Notes: generated by a model from the sequence alone, not told the origin. Shown: positions 21,951 to 34,639, counted from the stretch's first letter. The stretch is DNA of 64,000 bases from Schistocephalus solidus (GCA_017591395.1 WEDG01000364.1:445001-509000); one strand, 5' to 3'. Program-made: numbers and translations.

Positions 21951-23329
21951 CTTCCATCTGCAGTGGGTAGTGCAACTATTCGAGGATAGTTAATCAAGGT
22001 GAGATATTCATTTGATCACGCCCATACCAGCCTCTTCCGCAGCGGTTGGGACAGGACTCGTCAGCCCGAGAGTCGGTCATCCTTAAGACAGACATTTCAG
22101 GTACACTAGCGGCTCTGACTGGCATAAAAATCCTTGGAGGCGCCGCCCTATCGCAAAAAGTCGCGGCCAGGCAAACCAAGATGTGAGCAGTGAACTTTCG
22201 AAGGCCTTTTTGGTGGCCGTGTGACCTAGCCTGTGTCTGCAGGCATACTCCATGCTAAGTGGTGCTTTCCGTCCGTCCATCCGCCCTTCCCCACTGTCTC
22301 ACTTCCCTGAAACCATTAATGACTCATTGTACGGGGCGCCTGAACGACGACTTACTTCAAACTTTCGTGTGGCATTTTAACCGGATCTAAGTTTAAATCT
22401 ACCACCTCTCTGCGTACTGTGCCATCCTTCTTTCCGCACAATGACGGGTGCTCTAGCTCCAAGTTACTTCGACGAACAGGCAATCGGGCCTGACTGGAGT
22501 CGCCCTCCACGATCATGATGATCCTGACTCATATGGACTCCGATGAAGGCGCAAATTTGGCTGAATATCATCAACAGTTGTTGTTATGCAGTTTCATCTT
22601 TTGGCGGGCCCATCTTGATGTACTCTAAGCCGAGAAAACAATTATTCTCAACGAATGACTGACCGCTGTTGCCAGCAGGTCGTCTCTGCTCTCTCGACCG
22701 AACCAGATTAAAGACCCTGACAACCCCAGCGGTCGAACAATTGCGTCTGAGTCAGCGTGATCGCTAGACGTTTCCTACTCGACACTGACCGTCTAATTCC
22801 GTTAATTCCACCCTCCCTATCTGATCAACTTTGCCTCGACTCTGGCTTGTTACCTCAGGCTATAAACTTACATCATAACTCTTGGATTCCGCTCCATGAA
22901 TCTTGGATGGGGCGTCTTCATTAATTGGGGTCCGTGATTACTACCGTTCTCTCCACCAACCTTGATGCTCAATTTTTTGCCGCTTCTAGTTGACTACAGA
23001 CCAGCCCGCCCCATGCATTACTAGACCACTGTTCAGTCCGTAAAAAGTTTTAGTCCCTCACCGGCTTCTAACACCCTCCCCGCCCCGGATCGTAACCCCT
23101 AATGCACATTTTAAAAACTTATTGCCAGATATCCCAGCCTCAGCACGTTTCGTTAGTCTAACTCTTTCCTGTCCCATGGCACTGCCTCTCACATCAAAGA
23201 GCCTGAACCTTCCGCCTCCGTGCACACAGCACTTCCTGGCTACTATGCGGCGATCGGGGATTCATCTTCTGAAAGTAGTCAAATTCCTACGTATTTTAAA
23301 TTCCCAAATCTATGGAAAGGAAATTAAAA
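21951..23329. other. No gene recognised
   Basis: GC-moderate DNA with short frames. I see no recognisable domain; several short CT-rich patches occur near 23000-23100. Confidence 0.35.
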
Positions 23330-23980
23330 TCGGATGAGATGCGTGTGTGTGTGTCCACTCGCCCCCACTCCCGCCACCTCTGACTACTTGCCACCTGCTT
23401 CCTCCACCACCACCGCCAGAACCGACGACGGAGACATGGTACTAACCTGTCCTCATTGCGATCGTACATTCACCTCACACATCGGCATGGTAGGTCACGT
23501 GCGAATCCAGCGCATAGGGACTGGCGAACTAGTGCATGGAGCACTAACAAACAGCAGAGACCGCCGCGGCTGCCAATGCCCTCACTGCTCCCACGCATTC
23601 ACTCCACATGGGCCTGCTAGGTCACATGCGCATCCAATTAAGCGGAATTCACCGCAATGCCAATATATATTGCGCACCTATTAACACTTCCCAGAGTCCT
23701 CCCATGAGCTCGACTACCAGGAGCGGCAGCAGAGCCCCCTCAGACCAAGCACCTCCCAAACTATCTTGTCCTTATTGTCACCTGCTCATGCACATCACGC
23801 ATCGGCCTGGTCGGTCCCTTTCGAATCGATCGTACTGAGACCGGTGAACCAGTGCCAGGAGCACCAACATACACCCGCCGCACTCGACTCAAATTTCCGC
23901 ATAGCCCACGCACATTCACACACCGCATGGGTCTACTAGGTCACATGCGTCTTCATGAAAACCTGCGGTAGATCACTGCC
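23330..23980 (+). pseudogene. RTE-like LINE copy 5, C2H2 zinc-finger tail
   Basis: Plus-strand zinc-finger remnant of the LINE ORF. Fingers read 'LTCPHCDRTFTSHIGMVGHV' (from about 23440), 'CQCPHCSHAFT' (about 23570), 'GLLGHMRIQ' and a decayed 'CPYCHLLMHIT'. They use 'GTGELVHGAL', a variant of the TGEPVPGAP linker. Frames change at about 23605 and 23800. Nothing of the RT or endonuclease precedes it, so the copy is 5'-truncated within the finger region. Confidence 0.75.
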
Positions 23981-24179
23981 GGCTATACCACAACACTACA
24001 TCTCTCCTCGTCAGCTTTCGCGCTTCAAATAATCACACGCAACACCACAAAATACATGCTCTCAGTCTGCAGAGTGGATTGAGAGGCAAGTATGATCCTC
24101 GGCTACTTCTCCATTTGGCTCCTCTGTTGCATGTGTGATCGGAGCTAGAGGATATCAGCGGGCGATGAGTGCCGTGGGT

Positions 24180-24990
24180 TGGAATGTTGCCAAATGACAA
24201 TTACACTCAGATCTCGCAGTCTGTCCAATGCGTGTTGTGTGAAGTGGCTGGCTGGTAGTCGGAGAGTCAGGCTACAATGGCTCCTTCTAAACGTGACATC
24301 TGACTATCTCACATATGTGAGATGTGAGCCGTTCAACTCCCTGTTGTGTGAAATCCTGGTGCTTGTGTTTAGGGGGCCAGGTCGTGTGCGTAGTATACTT
24401 AGACGAGGTCACAAGCAACTGCACCCACTTCCGCATCAGAAAACTGACGGACTCAGACAGTGGTCTGATTTTGTGGGTGGGGGAGAGAGTGAGGTCAATG
24501 GCTCAGGATATTTTCCTCACTGTAAACAATCTGACGCGCTTGAAACTATCATGGTGCGCTAAAAGCCGTGGCTTGGAAGGTTGTCAGCTGACGGGATAAC
24601 TCGGAACGCGTGGTTAGCCCAGTGTATTTGTGTGGAGTGGCTGACTGGCGGACTGAGAGTCAGGTTGCAATGGCTCCTTCTTAATGTGGTCTTTATGGCA
24701 CTCCCGCTCTGTGGGATCCGAGCCAGGTGTGGTGGTTCCATCAGGGGTGGCTCCGGTTGCACCAGCCACCTGCGCCCTCGGCCATCTCCGGTCTTCTTGA
24801 CTCTGTCATGACACCGGGCTCAAGTGGGGAGGAGGAGAGAATGCGGTAGCTGCAGCGCAAGGCTAATATCTCTTAAAACTAATCCATACGCAAGTCACCG
24901 TCCCTGCACCACCTGGTGTGGAGCATACGGTGGACATCGTCGGACTACGACGGTCGAGCTGTGGTCGTGTGAGATGACAGCCGTTAGCCT
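24180..24990 (+). repeat. RTE-like LINE copy 5, 3' UTR
   Basis: Plus-strand 3' tail collinear (reversed) with 60.18-60.95 kb: 'gagagtcaggctacaatgg', 'ctgacgggataactcgg', 'gtggtctttatggcactccc', then 'gtggacatcgtcgg' at the outer end. The 'MSADGITRNAW' type frame inside it also occurs in the other copies as a chance open frame of the repeat. Confidence 0.75.
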
Positions 24991-24999
24991 TTTTAAATC

Positions 25000-25404
25000 A
25001 GTGAACCGCGGGGGCGTATCCAACGAGAGAATGACGCTTCCGTTGACCTTAAGAGTTTCTATGCCGTCGGCAATTTCAAAGGTATCACCATAACTTTACG
25101 GGGCTGCCGATAATTAAGCGAAATATGCCTTCGGAACAGGTCCTCAAATTAACTAAAGGAATTTTTTTTCGATCAATGACAACTATTGAAAGTCAGTACG
25201 ATCAGAAAAATAGAAAAGGGGGGAAAAGAAGGATTCATACTGATATCTCTGGATCTATTTTATGGTGCGAGCATACAGTGAAGAATAGAATTTAATGTCG
25301 GGATGGTTAGTAACTCGCGTAGGCTTGCATGAGGAAAGTTGAACTTAAGCAAAATTTGATTCTGTTCTAAATTGATGAGTACGAGTGCCCAATCCGTCTC
25401 CGGT
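25000..25404. other. No gene recognised
   Basis: AT-rich spacer without recognisable features. Confidence 0.35.
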
Positions 25405-25600
25405 GGGATCGGCTGATTAGCCTAAGCGCGGACAACCCAAAAACGAGACCAAACCAATACAATCAAATCACCAACATTAGAACAGCGTCAGTGACCAATA
25501 GGAAACGTGGCAGCGCCTGATGTCCCTATAAAAAGAACTCACGTGACTAGGATGGCATTGGGCTGCACAAACGAATCAGAAACTCTTATTGTCATCCAAC
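25405..25600 (+). repeat. Dispersed repeat with CCAAT and TATA boxes, copy 2
   Basis: Homologous to 2876-3060: same 'gattagcctaagcg' start, 'gaacagcgtcagtgaccaat' block and 'aatcagaaactcttat' end. CCAAT is at 25495-25499 and TATAAAA at 25527-25533, again about 28 bp apart. Confidence 0.55.
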
Positions 25601-25819
25601 GTATCCCACAGGAAAACTGACAGGATACGCCTGGTAGCCTGCCTGCGGACTATCCGACGAGTCAACATGTAGCAGTTAGTACGTGGAAATAACCTTGTTA
25701 CATCCTTTAGTTGTACACAGCTTTTTATGGTCCTTTCGTATGCTAGGCTTTCCTAAGCATTGTCCTCATTCAATTTTGTTTAAGTTGATGCATCTTAATC
25801 ATTAAGCGCGTGTGATGCA

Positions 25820-26200
25820 GCCTTCAAATCGCCGACACCGCAATGTCAATCGATATTTTCGTTTTTATAGAGTAATCAAAGTTGAAACAGCCCAGGCGCA
25901 GACACACACTCGCGCAGGGGGTTACAGTTAAAACATCTGAGCAAGGAAGTTTGTTTGAGCACCGGAACAATTTGTTTATTATTCTGAGCTTTCTGTAAGA
26001 GTCTACCGTCAGTGATAACAGCAACAACAAAACAGGACATTTATAGGGCATGCAAACCAATCAATAATCGCTGACGCAAGTTTCGAGGAGATTACGCAGG
26101 ACTCTGTACGTCGGCACCAAATCGATTTATTTAGTCCCCATCCATGGACCAGATTTAAATAAATTCTTGGCTCTTCTTGTTTTCGGCATCGGTGATTATC
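25820..26200 (-). repeat. Inverted PLE 3' fragment (second PLE family)
   Basis: Minus-strand copy of the 3' part of the element at 26640-26920: 'aacaatttgtttatt', 'gtcagtgataacagcaac', and the coding end before it. The two arms form an inverted repeat of roughly 300 bp around a spacer that carries the endonuclease. A hammerhead-like CTGACGG...GAAAGCTCAG run is recognisable but mutated. Confidence 0.65.
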
Positions 26201-26239
26201 TTGACGGCTACCGATGCTTATGCGTTCGACCTCGGAGGA

Positions 26240-26920
26240 CCTAAACAGAAACACAACCAGGGATATGGCACGCTCTGCCCTACATTGAGGACATCTCAGA
26301 AGTCACAGAGCGCGTTGATACCGGACTAGATGTTGGCATTGTACACCGGCCCAAAGCTACCATGCGCAGCAGTGTGATGAAAAGCAAAAATCGACTAAAC
26401 CTCGAAGAGCAATCTGGGACAGTGCATCGCATCACATGCCTAGACTGTCCTTGTAACTTCACAGGCTAGATTGAACGCATGCTGGTATCCTACATGTAAA
26501 ACGCAAGCTAGCTGTGCGACGCCGCGACGAATTATCGCAATTTGCTGCCAACACCTACGAAACGGCCATGATTTCAACTACGCAGCCGTCAAGCAAATCG
26601 CTCACGCCGGAAATAAAGAGCCTGTTCAAATGGAGGGGAACTCAATCAATCATTGCATCGATTTGGCCCCGGCGTACAGAGCCTTGCGCAGTCACATCCA
26701 GACATGCGTCAGCTATTATTGATTTGTTTGCACGCCCTTAAAATGTTCTGTTTTGTTGTTGCTGTTGCCTCTGATGGCAGACTCCTACAGAAAACTCAGA
26801 ATAATAGACAAATTGTTCTGGTGATCGAACAAACTTCTCCTTTACTTATGCAATCTCCTGGGACTCGAGCCTTCAAACTCATTCATTAAAACATCTGGTG
26901 AGGGGAACTGTCATCGCCAC
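26240..26920 (+). pseudogene. Penelope-like element, GIY-YIG endonuclease and 3' UTR (second family)
   Basis: Plus-strand PLE endonuclease remnant in shifting frames. It reads 'LPYIEDISEVTERV', 'VHRITCLDCPCNFTG', 'RRRDELSQFAANTYETA', 'QIAHAGNKEPVQ' and 'IDLAPAYRALRSHIQTC'. The order (linker, the CPCNFTG strand where the YxG motif lies, RRRDELSQ helix, C-terminal LAPAYRALR) is that of PLE GIY-YIG domains. At least three frameshifts and one internal stop inactivate it. The 3' UTR that follows includes a decayed CTGATGG...GAAAACTCAG motif and ends near 26920. Confidence 0.75.
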
Positions 26921-29112
26921 CTGCTTAGCCACGTGCACGCCCTTGCAGCAAATAGGGGCGTCCTGATGACACTCTATATCGTCGCAATAACGAAAAAGTC
27001 AGTATACTAAAACGCCACCGTAGACAGTGCGTGATGTGTACGGTAAGACCCCTTCTTAAACGTGCGGCCACTCTACTGTCGCATGACTTAAATGTGTATT
27101 AAAAGTCGCCCTCCCGTTCAATTTCATAATCCTCCCCTGGTGAACATTACTGGCGAAACACTCTTTCCCTTAACCCATGAGGCAGATTCAGTTGTTGAAA
27201 ACGCGTTATTTTTCTGTATTTAAAAAATGTCATAGAACGTAACGATAATGAAAGGAGAACATAAAAAACAAAAGTTAAATAACAGATTCAGCACCGGCAA
27301 TCAGATTAGTAGCAATAAGCGGTAATGACGTTCGACACGTCAAGGGATAATGGCGCTTTGGCGCGCCCGGGCGATGTCGCAACGCGGGTAGAGAACGCCA
27401 ACCAATTAATAGAGATTACGTAATCAGTCCAATCAATGACGTGACAGATATGCTTATCTCGACATGTCGCCATAGAAGCACATCGCATCAGTGTTGCGGG
27501 TTAGTATGATTTAAGAGGCATCTAATTTTCTTGGTGGAACTGGCCGCCTCCTCCGGTTCACTCACTGACAAGGGACACCTGCCCGAGACGACTGTCGGTG
27601 GCAAAAGGCTGTAGAGGTGCGGCTACTGTACAGGTCAGGTAGCCTGTATACGTGCTTCAGGCTGTCAATCTCGAAGTATTCCCGTCAACCACACCCAGCT
27701 TATGTCCTGGAAGCAGAAATTACCGTTGCGTGGATCTCCTGCAGTTGCCCATTCGTAGGCAACAAAAGCCGGCTCAAAATGTTTAAGACCACAGGAGAGC
27801 TAAAACTTGCTAGTTACGCTGGATAAACGTTAAATTAAAACTTCCAGGTGACCAAGTCTATGTCGCGGACACAAGAAGTCGCTAAAGTACACAAAAGCTA
27901 CGCACCAGAGTATATGTTAAGCTACTAAAAGCTATCGCCGGTTTGATTATCAAACAAGGTGAGATGTCGTCGCAGGCCTCGAGTACTCATCATCCTTGTC
28001 TGATCTAGCAGCGACTTGAAACTCCCCACGCGTAGCGATATGCAGCAGCGGATCGAGAGAGCTCAAAACAGTCTGTCCTCCGGCAACGGAGACCGCATGC
28101 CGAGGGTCCCAGGACTCCTCTCATGCCTCAGAGAGCTACGTCCAGCCACGTTTAATGTTGACCTCCTCTACGACGCCTCAATGTGGGCAACAGCGGGGGA
28201 CGAGAGAAGCAACACAGAGCTCAGGAAGTGGACAACGTGAAACGTGCCCAAACCACAATTGTCCTTCGTGGGCGACCAGGATATCCTGGCAATGCTGTTA
28301 CAACAGGTGTCGATTGTGATTCGAAACGAAGTCGGCGCACGTCACTCGAGGGACCGTCCTCAGGCGGCAGTGTTCAAACATACTTCCGGTCTCCGGTCAT
28401 CTTCCACGAGCATAGCCCAGAATTCTCAGCCGTATAGGAATAGACGGACACATGGCACAGGCGACGGAGATGTTGCGTCGGGTCTGCATGCACTTCCTAG
28501 GCACGGCGATCGCTATAACTCGAAACTCCGCCTTATGGCAGTCGCCTATCATGAAGCAACCTAAACGCTCCCACTCAATCTGAGGTGCCTGGCCTATTGG
28601 CATACGAATCTGGAATTTAGAGAGCTTAAAAAAAGGGCGCCCAGTATGTGACCGCTGTCAGGTCTACTCACAGCAGAAGGGATGAATATAACTACGACAT
28701 CCACGAGAGGCCTTGAATACAGGGGCCGGAAGATGTTCACTCAAAAGCAATCGAGACGGTGAAAACCGGCAAGAATAAAAAGCACAACCAAAATAAGAGT
28801 ATCTGACCACAGTATTAGAATACGAGATGCGTGCTCGGACACCCGATTTCGATCCTTCGGTACCTGTTCTACTCGCGAAAAACAAAACACAAAAGCGTGT
28901 AGCAACTTTCTGTGTAGGAGAGAAGCGTATATGTGAGATTCTGAGGACTAAAACTGTCAGCAGCAGATGTAGAAGTCGATATTTACATGAACATCGTTTT
29001 TGATTCGCATGGCCCCTTTACAAAACGGGGGAGGGGGTAAATTAGGAACGAGCAACGGAGATAGCGGGCGGGAAGAGGGGGGGGGTCAAAAAGATCCGTG
29101 CGTAAGTAAATG
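26921..29112. other. No gene recognised
   Basis: No domain recognised. The stretch 28016-28565 holds several adjacent frames on the plus strand (e.g. 'VPGLLSCLRELRPATFNVDL') that look like an old broken coding sequence, but I cannot assign it. Confidence 0.3.
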
Positions 29113-29339
29113 CTATAGCAAATAGTTTGTCGAAATGGCAAAACAATGCCGTTTGGGAGCGAGAATAAGGTTAGAGTCGATAGCGAAAGTGCCAGGGGAG
29201 GGAGCGGACGCATGATCCATGCAGGCGTTGTGGCGTTTCCGGGATGAGGAGAGGGTCAGCGTGAAGTCACATTCATCCAGCGGTTGAAACCGGTGATCCG
29301 CCTCAAACTCGGTGAACATTTCGGAGGGATAATCAAAAT
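29113..29339 (-). CDS. IER-like gene, last exon
   Basis: Exon 2 of the gene whose first exon is at 34436-33973. The acceptor is a strong polypyrimidine tract ending 'tctgtctag' just before 29339. The first two bases complete a phase-1 codon left open by exon 1 (G|AT, Asp). The exon encodes about 74 residues with acidic and basic patches ('DFDYPSEMFTEFEADHRF', 'SSSRKRHNAC', 'ILAPKRHCF') and ends with TAG at 29115-29113. The two KR-containing basic clusters could serve nuclear import, which would fit an IER-type nuclear regulator; this is inference. No AATAAA was found close downstream on this strand. Confidence 0.5.
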
Positions 29340-31327
29340 CTAGACAGAAAAGGAAAAAGAGTGAGTGCCTCGAATGTAAAAAACACTTGTTGTGACAAGC
29401 TCGGTAACCACGAGTGTCCGGCTGCAAAGCCCCGATGATACGTTTTTGCCCTCATTACTGAAGGATTCCGCAGGGCCTGTGGATTTTAATAAAACGTACA
29501 TGTTCGATGCATGACAGGTGACATAACCGAATTAAGCGACGTCATGAAAGTCCAGCTTGTGGTTCGCAAGAATTTCCCCCTTGTCTGCAGGTCTCCGTAA
29601 GCATGTACAACCTATAAGGTGGACTCTACACTACGTTATGCCGACATCAGTACCAACCGAAACAAGACAATAAAAAAACTACTGTGTTGTTTTGTCTGGA
29701 ACAGTCCTTATAGAGTTCGACTTATTTTATCTGCTCTTTGGAATATAATGCGACAGCGAGCAACCATCGCCTAGTCGAGGGGGGAGGGTGGAGGGCTGGA
29801 GCTCGTCGAACCAACCGACAGTGAGCGAACTCGTCGATAAAATCAGTCATCCGTCAAATTGTTTCGGTAAGGATAATTTAACAACGGCAAAAACATCTAA
29901 ACGGTAGTTTTAAATCAACGAGAAACGGCGGTTCTGAAGCGAAAATCGCCGCCATTTTCAGGCGCAGTCTAGGATGTTGCCCGAGGTAAAATTTGAAGGA
30001 GTAGAGTCAAATAGCTATAGTAGACTTATTACGGTCCGCGAATAACTGAGCGACAATGACTTTTTGGGGCTGGGAATAGTACAACAAAAAGACAAAAAAA
30101 AATCGCGCAATAAACATGGATTATCCCAAGTACAGGGTTATCAGAGTGAAGGTAATCGTAACAATTTTAACGAAATCACACAGTAATCAGGCCAGCTTTA
30201 TGGGACACACTAGTGTGGCGGCATTCAGATCCAAAACACTGTTTAACTAGAATTGATGGCGATGGATTACTGTTTGACACAAACCTATGGACTCTGCGGT
30301 CGAAATAGCCTATAGGATTTCCGAGGCGTACACAGGGATATTCCGAATCATGGTCCGATATAACAGCTATTCCACAGCCGCCTATCAACAACCTTCGTCA
30401 CGAATGCTCGATAGCACTGACACTGCGGTTAGCTAAGTTTATAACCCTAATCTTCAAATCCATACCACGATCAACAGCAGAACTATTATACAATAACTTT
30501 TGAAACTGTGGGTACCGCACCGATAATCTGCGCACCGTTTTCATCAGTAGAACCGTTTAAAAAGCCATACTGGTGAGTTAAACAATTCCTGGACCAATCG
30601 CAGAAGTTGAAAGAAGGGGTTTAAGTTTTTTTTTATTTAACCAAGATTATGAACTGACTGAGTGGTTGCCCTGATTGTGCTACGTTTCCGGGATCTGCTA
30701 TTACCACGAGCTTCCGTCCGACTGTCTCTACCACTGTGCTGCACCGATGCCAGACGAAAACAGCCTCTGAGGCCTCCACACTTGAAGACAATTGACCCAA
30801 GCTTGGACAAACTCGCCGGAGTATAGAACGGAAGCTGACATGCTTCAACAGGTTGATGCAGGAAGTTTATCTTCGGCGAAACGATCCTGTTGGTTGACAG
30901 CGCAAGTTCGGTGCCTTTTGGACAAACTCAACCTCTGAAACGAGAAAATGTGTCTTGAATGGTATGGCTAGAAATTCGGGAGGGACTGTCTGCGACCTGG
31001 AATATGCCCTAACTACCGGTAATACCAGGTCGTACCAAACTTATGTATCAGTCGCCTGTCCCGACGTCAAATGTGAAACAAGACACTGCTACGTAAGCAA
31101 CATTTTGTCGATCTTTTGAACCTGGTAGATTAAAGTCCTTCAGGGGTCGTATGTTTTGGGAATGCATTGGTATCTGAGGGCAACAGCCCACCTGCTACTT
31201 GAAATTGCTTGTTGCTGTGATCATATATGATCTATCTGGTCTCAGCGATGTCGCGAATTGTACCCTTCCAGCCGTGGCGATCTGCAGTAGCGGACACGGA
31301 GGGCTTGAAACAGTTTGATTGACATTA

Positions 31328-31435
31328 TTGATAAAGAAAGGGAGACTGGAATAGCCGCTTCTGACTAATTAGCTGTCGTCAGCCAGCCATACCTACCCCA
31401 GGTGGTGCACCACCTGGGGTTGGGTATGACTGGGG
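31328..31435 (-). repeat. SINE copy with palindromic centre
   Basis: The minus strand carries the SINE 3' half: stem I arms 'GGCTGG' and 'CCAGTC', CTGACGA at 31382-31376, then a decayed stem II and GAAG in place of GAAA. At its inner end lies a perfect 24 bp palindrome (31396-31419, CCCCAGGTGGTG and its complement). Beyond that the SINE sequence restarts on the plus strand ('ggttgggtatgactgg'). This is a partial inverted dimer like the one at 43.6-43.86 kb. Catalysis is unlikely. Confidence 0.65.
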
Positions 31436-33859
31436 CGTGAGTTCTGTAAACAATCGGTGATCTTCCATCCACCCTTCCATCCATCAACCGAAACTAGGGG
31501 GTTAAGGAACGTCTCCTATGCCTTAGCGAGCTGTGTCGACGTAGGTTTTGAGTCGGTCTCCTCTTCGACGTCTTCAGGTGGTCAACGGCACCTGACTTAT
31601 GGCAGAAACACCGACCTGGTGAGGCGAACGACGAAGTACGTGTCCAAATCACCTAACCCGTCCTTTTAGGATAAACTCGTTATGCTGTCAAAGCGACTGC
31701 TGACTGTTCTATCCAGAGGATGCTACACAGACAGCGGTGGACAAACACCGGTTTTTGCTCGCCCTGTGGACGCACAGCCCAGCATTCGCAACCGCATCAA
31801 TAGACTGGTCGGACGGTTTCCCGGTACACTCTGACCTTTGTAGGTATTTACAATTATTATTCACCTACTGAGATCACAAGTTGGAAAGCAAGACTTGAGA
31901 AGAACAAGAAGCCTGGAGATGACTTCCAACGGAAATCCATAAGTGCTGTTCCCCCATACTTCACTTCACAACGCACCGACAGTAACCGCAAACTGGAGCG
32001 ACCATACCCCTGCGCCGAGCTTTAAAAAAGTGGCAGCGCACTGCGCAAGAAATGCGTGGCAACGATCGCCCTTACAAAGGATTTTCTGCGGTCGATCATG
32101 TTGCGTGATGATATGTTATTAAAACTGTTAAATTTGATTCCTAGTTATGGTCCCAAAGAAAGAATGATTTAAACGAAGAGGAGAGTGGTGTTTTCGAGGC
32201 CATCTGCGGAGTCTGCCAGGTTTTTTCGATATTGTTCAAGATATACCTCATGGAACCGGACTTGTAATGCGTGCCAGTAAGAGAATGGGCCCATCAGCTC
32301 GCGCCATAAGGTTTCGGGTTAGCCGAATACCTTTGCTACCCTATGTTGGCTTTTCTACCATATTGCAGGACAAATAACATATTCAATATAACATTAGACA
32401 AACTAGGCACTCGACATTTGCTTGGCTGGACCGAAGCCTTGTGGATCGGCAGCAGGAGCTCAGTTTGAACAAAGCATGCGATTATAACAGACCTATTTCG
32501 CGACAACCTCTGCACACTCAAAAGATAGTAATTGCTGAGACGCAATCACACCTCGGACAAACTGTTGTACTAGCCGTTAGGAGCACTCAACCGCGCGATC
32601 CCTACTTGATCGCGTCCTGCGCCAGTCCGGTGGCGAAAGTTGACCTTGAGCGCGTCTCTACCCCGAAGAAACCTTCAGTCTGTGCGACTGACAGAGCAAG
32701 GTTCTAACTTGACTCGAGAGTCTGCCATTGACAGACAGCCCATTGAAGCAGCGACTATAAACCTCATTACAAGCACACGTCGAATAGACAATTATTTGTG
32801 GACCAAGCCACTTTACATAATCCTTGCACCGGAAGGCTGAAGTCTGGCTGCAGTCTTTTTCTTTTCAATTGGGAAGACTCGTTCTTTCAGTGAGATCCTT
32901 CGTTTGTGTACATGCTATCACCTGACCGCAAGGCTCATTCTCCAACTCGAACGAGTTTCGGAGGATTATATTTAGTGTGGCGGTGAAAAGGGCGTTTCAT
33001 GTAGTGAGGGTAAAATATAGTGATATATCGTACCATTACAATCTACGATGGGGTGGCGTTCGCCGATCAGGTTGTAAGACACGTTCATCTTGATAGTTAA
33101 ACGATTCTAGTTTGGATGATTTCGGTATATTTAGTGATACTATAACTTCAGATGGGAGAACTAAGTCAAACACGGTAATAGCTTCAGTTAATCGGTCATT
33201 GGTAAGCGTCATTTCAATCGAATCTATTCATAAACAGACCTGTTTCTACTGTGAAAATCGCATATAGTGGATTCTGGCAACGGTCTCTAGGTTTTTCACT
33301 CCCATCTCAATGTCAAAATAGTTGTTAAGGATAGTGAGGACGTTCGTAAGCAAAGTCTAACCACCCGATAACTATTTTCTCCCCATGAGTGGATAGATTT
33401 TGCCACGCAACTACCGCATCCAGCGTCGACAGTGCCAACAACGGGCTTGCAGTCCAGCAAATACTGAGAGCAAGACCGATGTTTAGACAGCATACAGTGT
33501 TCTGGTTGAGTCACTAATCCTCTGTGTATTGGCGTTTTCGCCAACTAAGATAACTTCGACTTGTATGACCGCTTACACCCAGTTTGTGAATAACTAACTT
33601 GCAGCTAACTTGTTATCAGACTTTGGATATGGGTGCGGTAGTCTTTTGGCCAGTGCTTTATACAATGGTTTGGAATCAGCAACGTGGTCCACTTCAGCAA
33701 TAAGACCTATCCTCCTACAGGGGCACATTGTTAATAGGAACCATTTGGCTCAAATGCCATCTCCTGTGGCCTGTAAAGATGAATAATTCACGAAGTTGTA
33801 GAGCCTTCGAAAATTATAAACAATGCCGATTAAATTATTTGGAAGAACATGACTCTCGA

Positions 33860-33966
33860 TTACTGACTTTCATGTAACTTTTTTACTTTGTCAGGGAAGG
33901 AAACAAGCGGGCATGGAACAGAAAATGAGCCAGGAATGACACAATTTGGCAGGTTTGATACAAAAA
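33860..33966 (-). other. Alternative read-through of exon 1
   Basis: If the GTGAGC donor at 33972 is not used, the exon 1 frame stays open to a TAA at 33862-33860, adding about 37 codons. The strong donor and the phase-matched exon at 29.3 kb favour splicing. Confidence 0.3.
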
Positions 33967-33972
33967 GCTCAC

Positions 33973-34436
33973 CTGTTTCAGGGTCAGTAGAAAAGGTAGA
34001 TATAACTTGGGGGCTTGGATTCTCCTCGGAAAAAATCAGGGGAAGTGGGACTGGAAAGACCGGCTCTTTCGATACAGTCTCCGAGGGCTGAGAAAATGCA
34101 CTGGTGTTAGTAATTCCATTAAGTTCTAAGTCCTCCCATGGTAAAGGAGGCCTAAGTTCTTCGCCAGGTACCGAAAATGGTTCCGGAGGGATTCGAGAAT
34201 CATCAACACTCTGGGAGAGACAGGGACGTTCCCCAGAGTATTTGGCGCGCCTTGAGAGCCGTGAAGGCTATGAGAAGGCCGCGTTGCAGATGCAGACCAG
34301 CGCGGGATTTACGTCCCTCATCGAGTTTTCGAAGGGATGACAACAGAATATTTTCCGCTGCCAAGCGCTCATGATTTTCGGTAATCTGATACCGGTCACC
34401 GTCTAGGTGGGCACCTTGAAACGCAGCGCCAAGCAT
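33973..34436 (-). CDS. Immediate-early-response (IER) domain protein, exon 1
   Basis: The ATG at 34436-34434 has a good context (gccATGc). After about 22 residues comes an IER-like block: 'LAAENILLSSLRKL', then 'SRAGLHLQRGLLIAF' and 'LKARQILW'. It resembles the pattern of IER2/IER5 proteins (short helix, SR-x-GG-h-x-LH-x-x-LL, AR), which are small nuclear regulators induced by growth signals. The frame then breaks once: a one-base offset is needed between about 34235 and 34210, near a GGGG run. The second frame reads 'SVDDSRIPPEPFSVPGEELR' and 'PLPWEDLELNGI', and is clean to the donor ACAG|GTGAGC at 33973. The predicted total of about 229 residues fits the family. The break may be a sequencing error, a tiny unannotated splice or true decay. 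An alternative is a SERTA-type helix protein. Confidence 0.5.
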
Positions 34437-34530
34437 GGCAGGACCATATGATGCCGCAAAGATTGCAAATGTGCGACTTTGCCTCTCCTAGCGTGTCAAG
34501 CGGAGGCTAATTCATGTGATTAATTTCTGG

Positions 34531-34635
34531 CCAATTAGCAGGCCGCGATTAACCAGGTGGCCTTTTGATTGGCTGACTCCGGTGCATGCTTCTGTATCAT
34601 CGACCAATCCGGTGTCTGATTTTTCGAATGCGTCA
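34531..34635 (-). promoter_or_regulatory. CCAAT cluster and CRE half-site upstream of IER-like gene
   Basis: Within 200 bp upstream of the start codon lie three CCAAT boxes (34531-34535 and 34604-34608 on the plus strand, 34572-34568 on the minus strand). There is also a TGACG half-site (34635-34631 on the minus strand). The cluster fits an inducible pol II promoter. No TATA box is seen. Confidence 0.35.
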
Positions 34636-34639
34636 TCAG

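Larger units (their letters stand above)
29340..33972 (-). other. Intron of the IER-like gene
   Basis: The intron is inferred from the GTGAGC donor at 33972-33967 and the ctag acceptor at 29340, with matching phase 1. It is 4.6 kb long and contains a SINE-derived palindrome at 31.33-31.43 kb. I recognised no other gene inside it. Confidence 0.45.
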
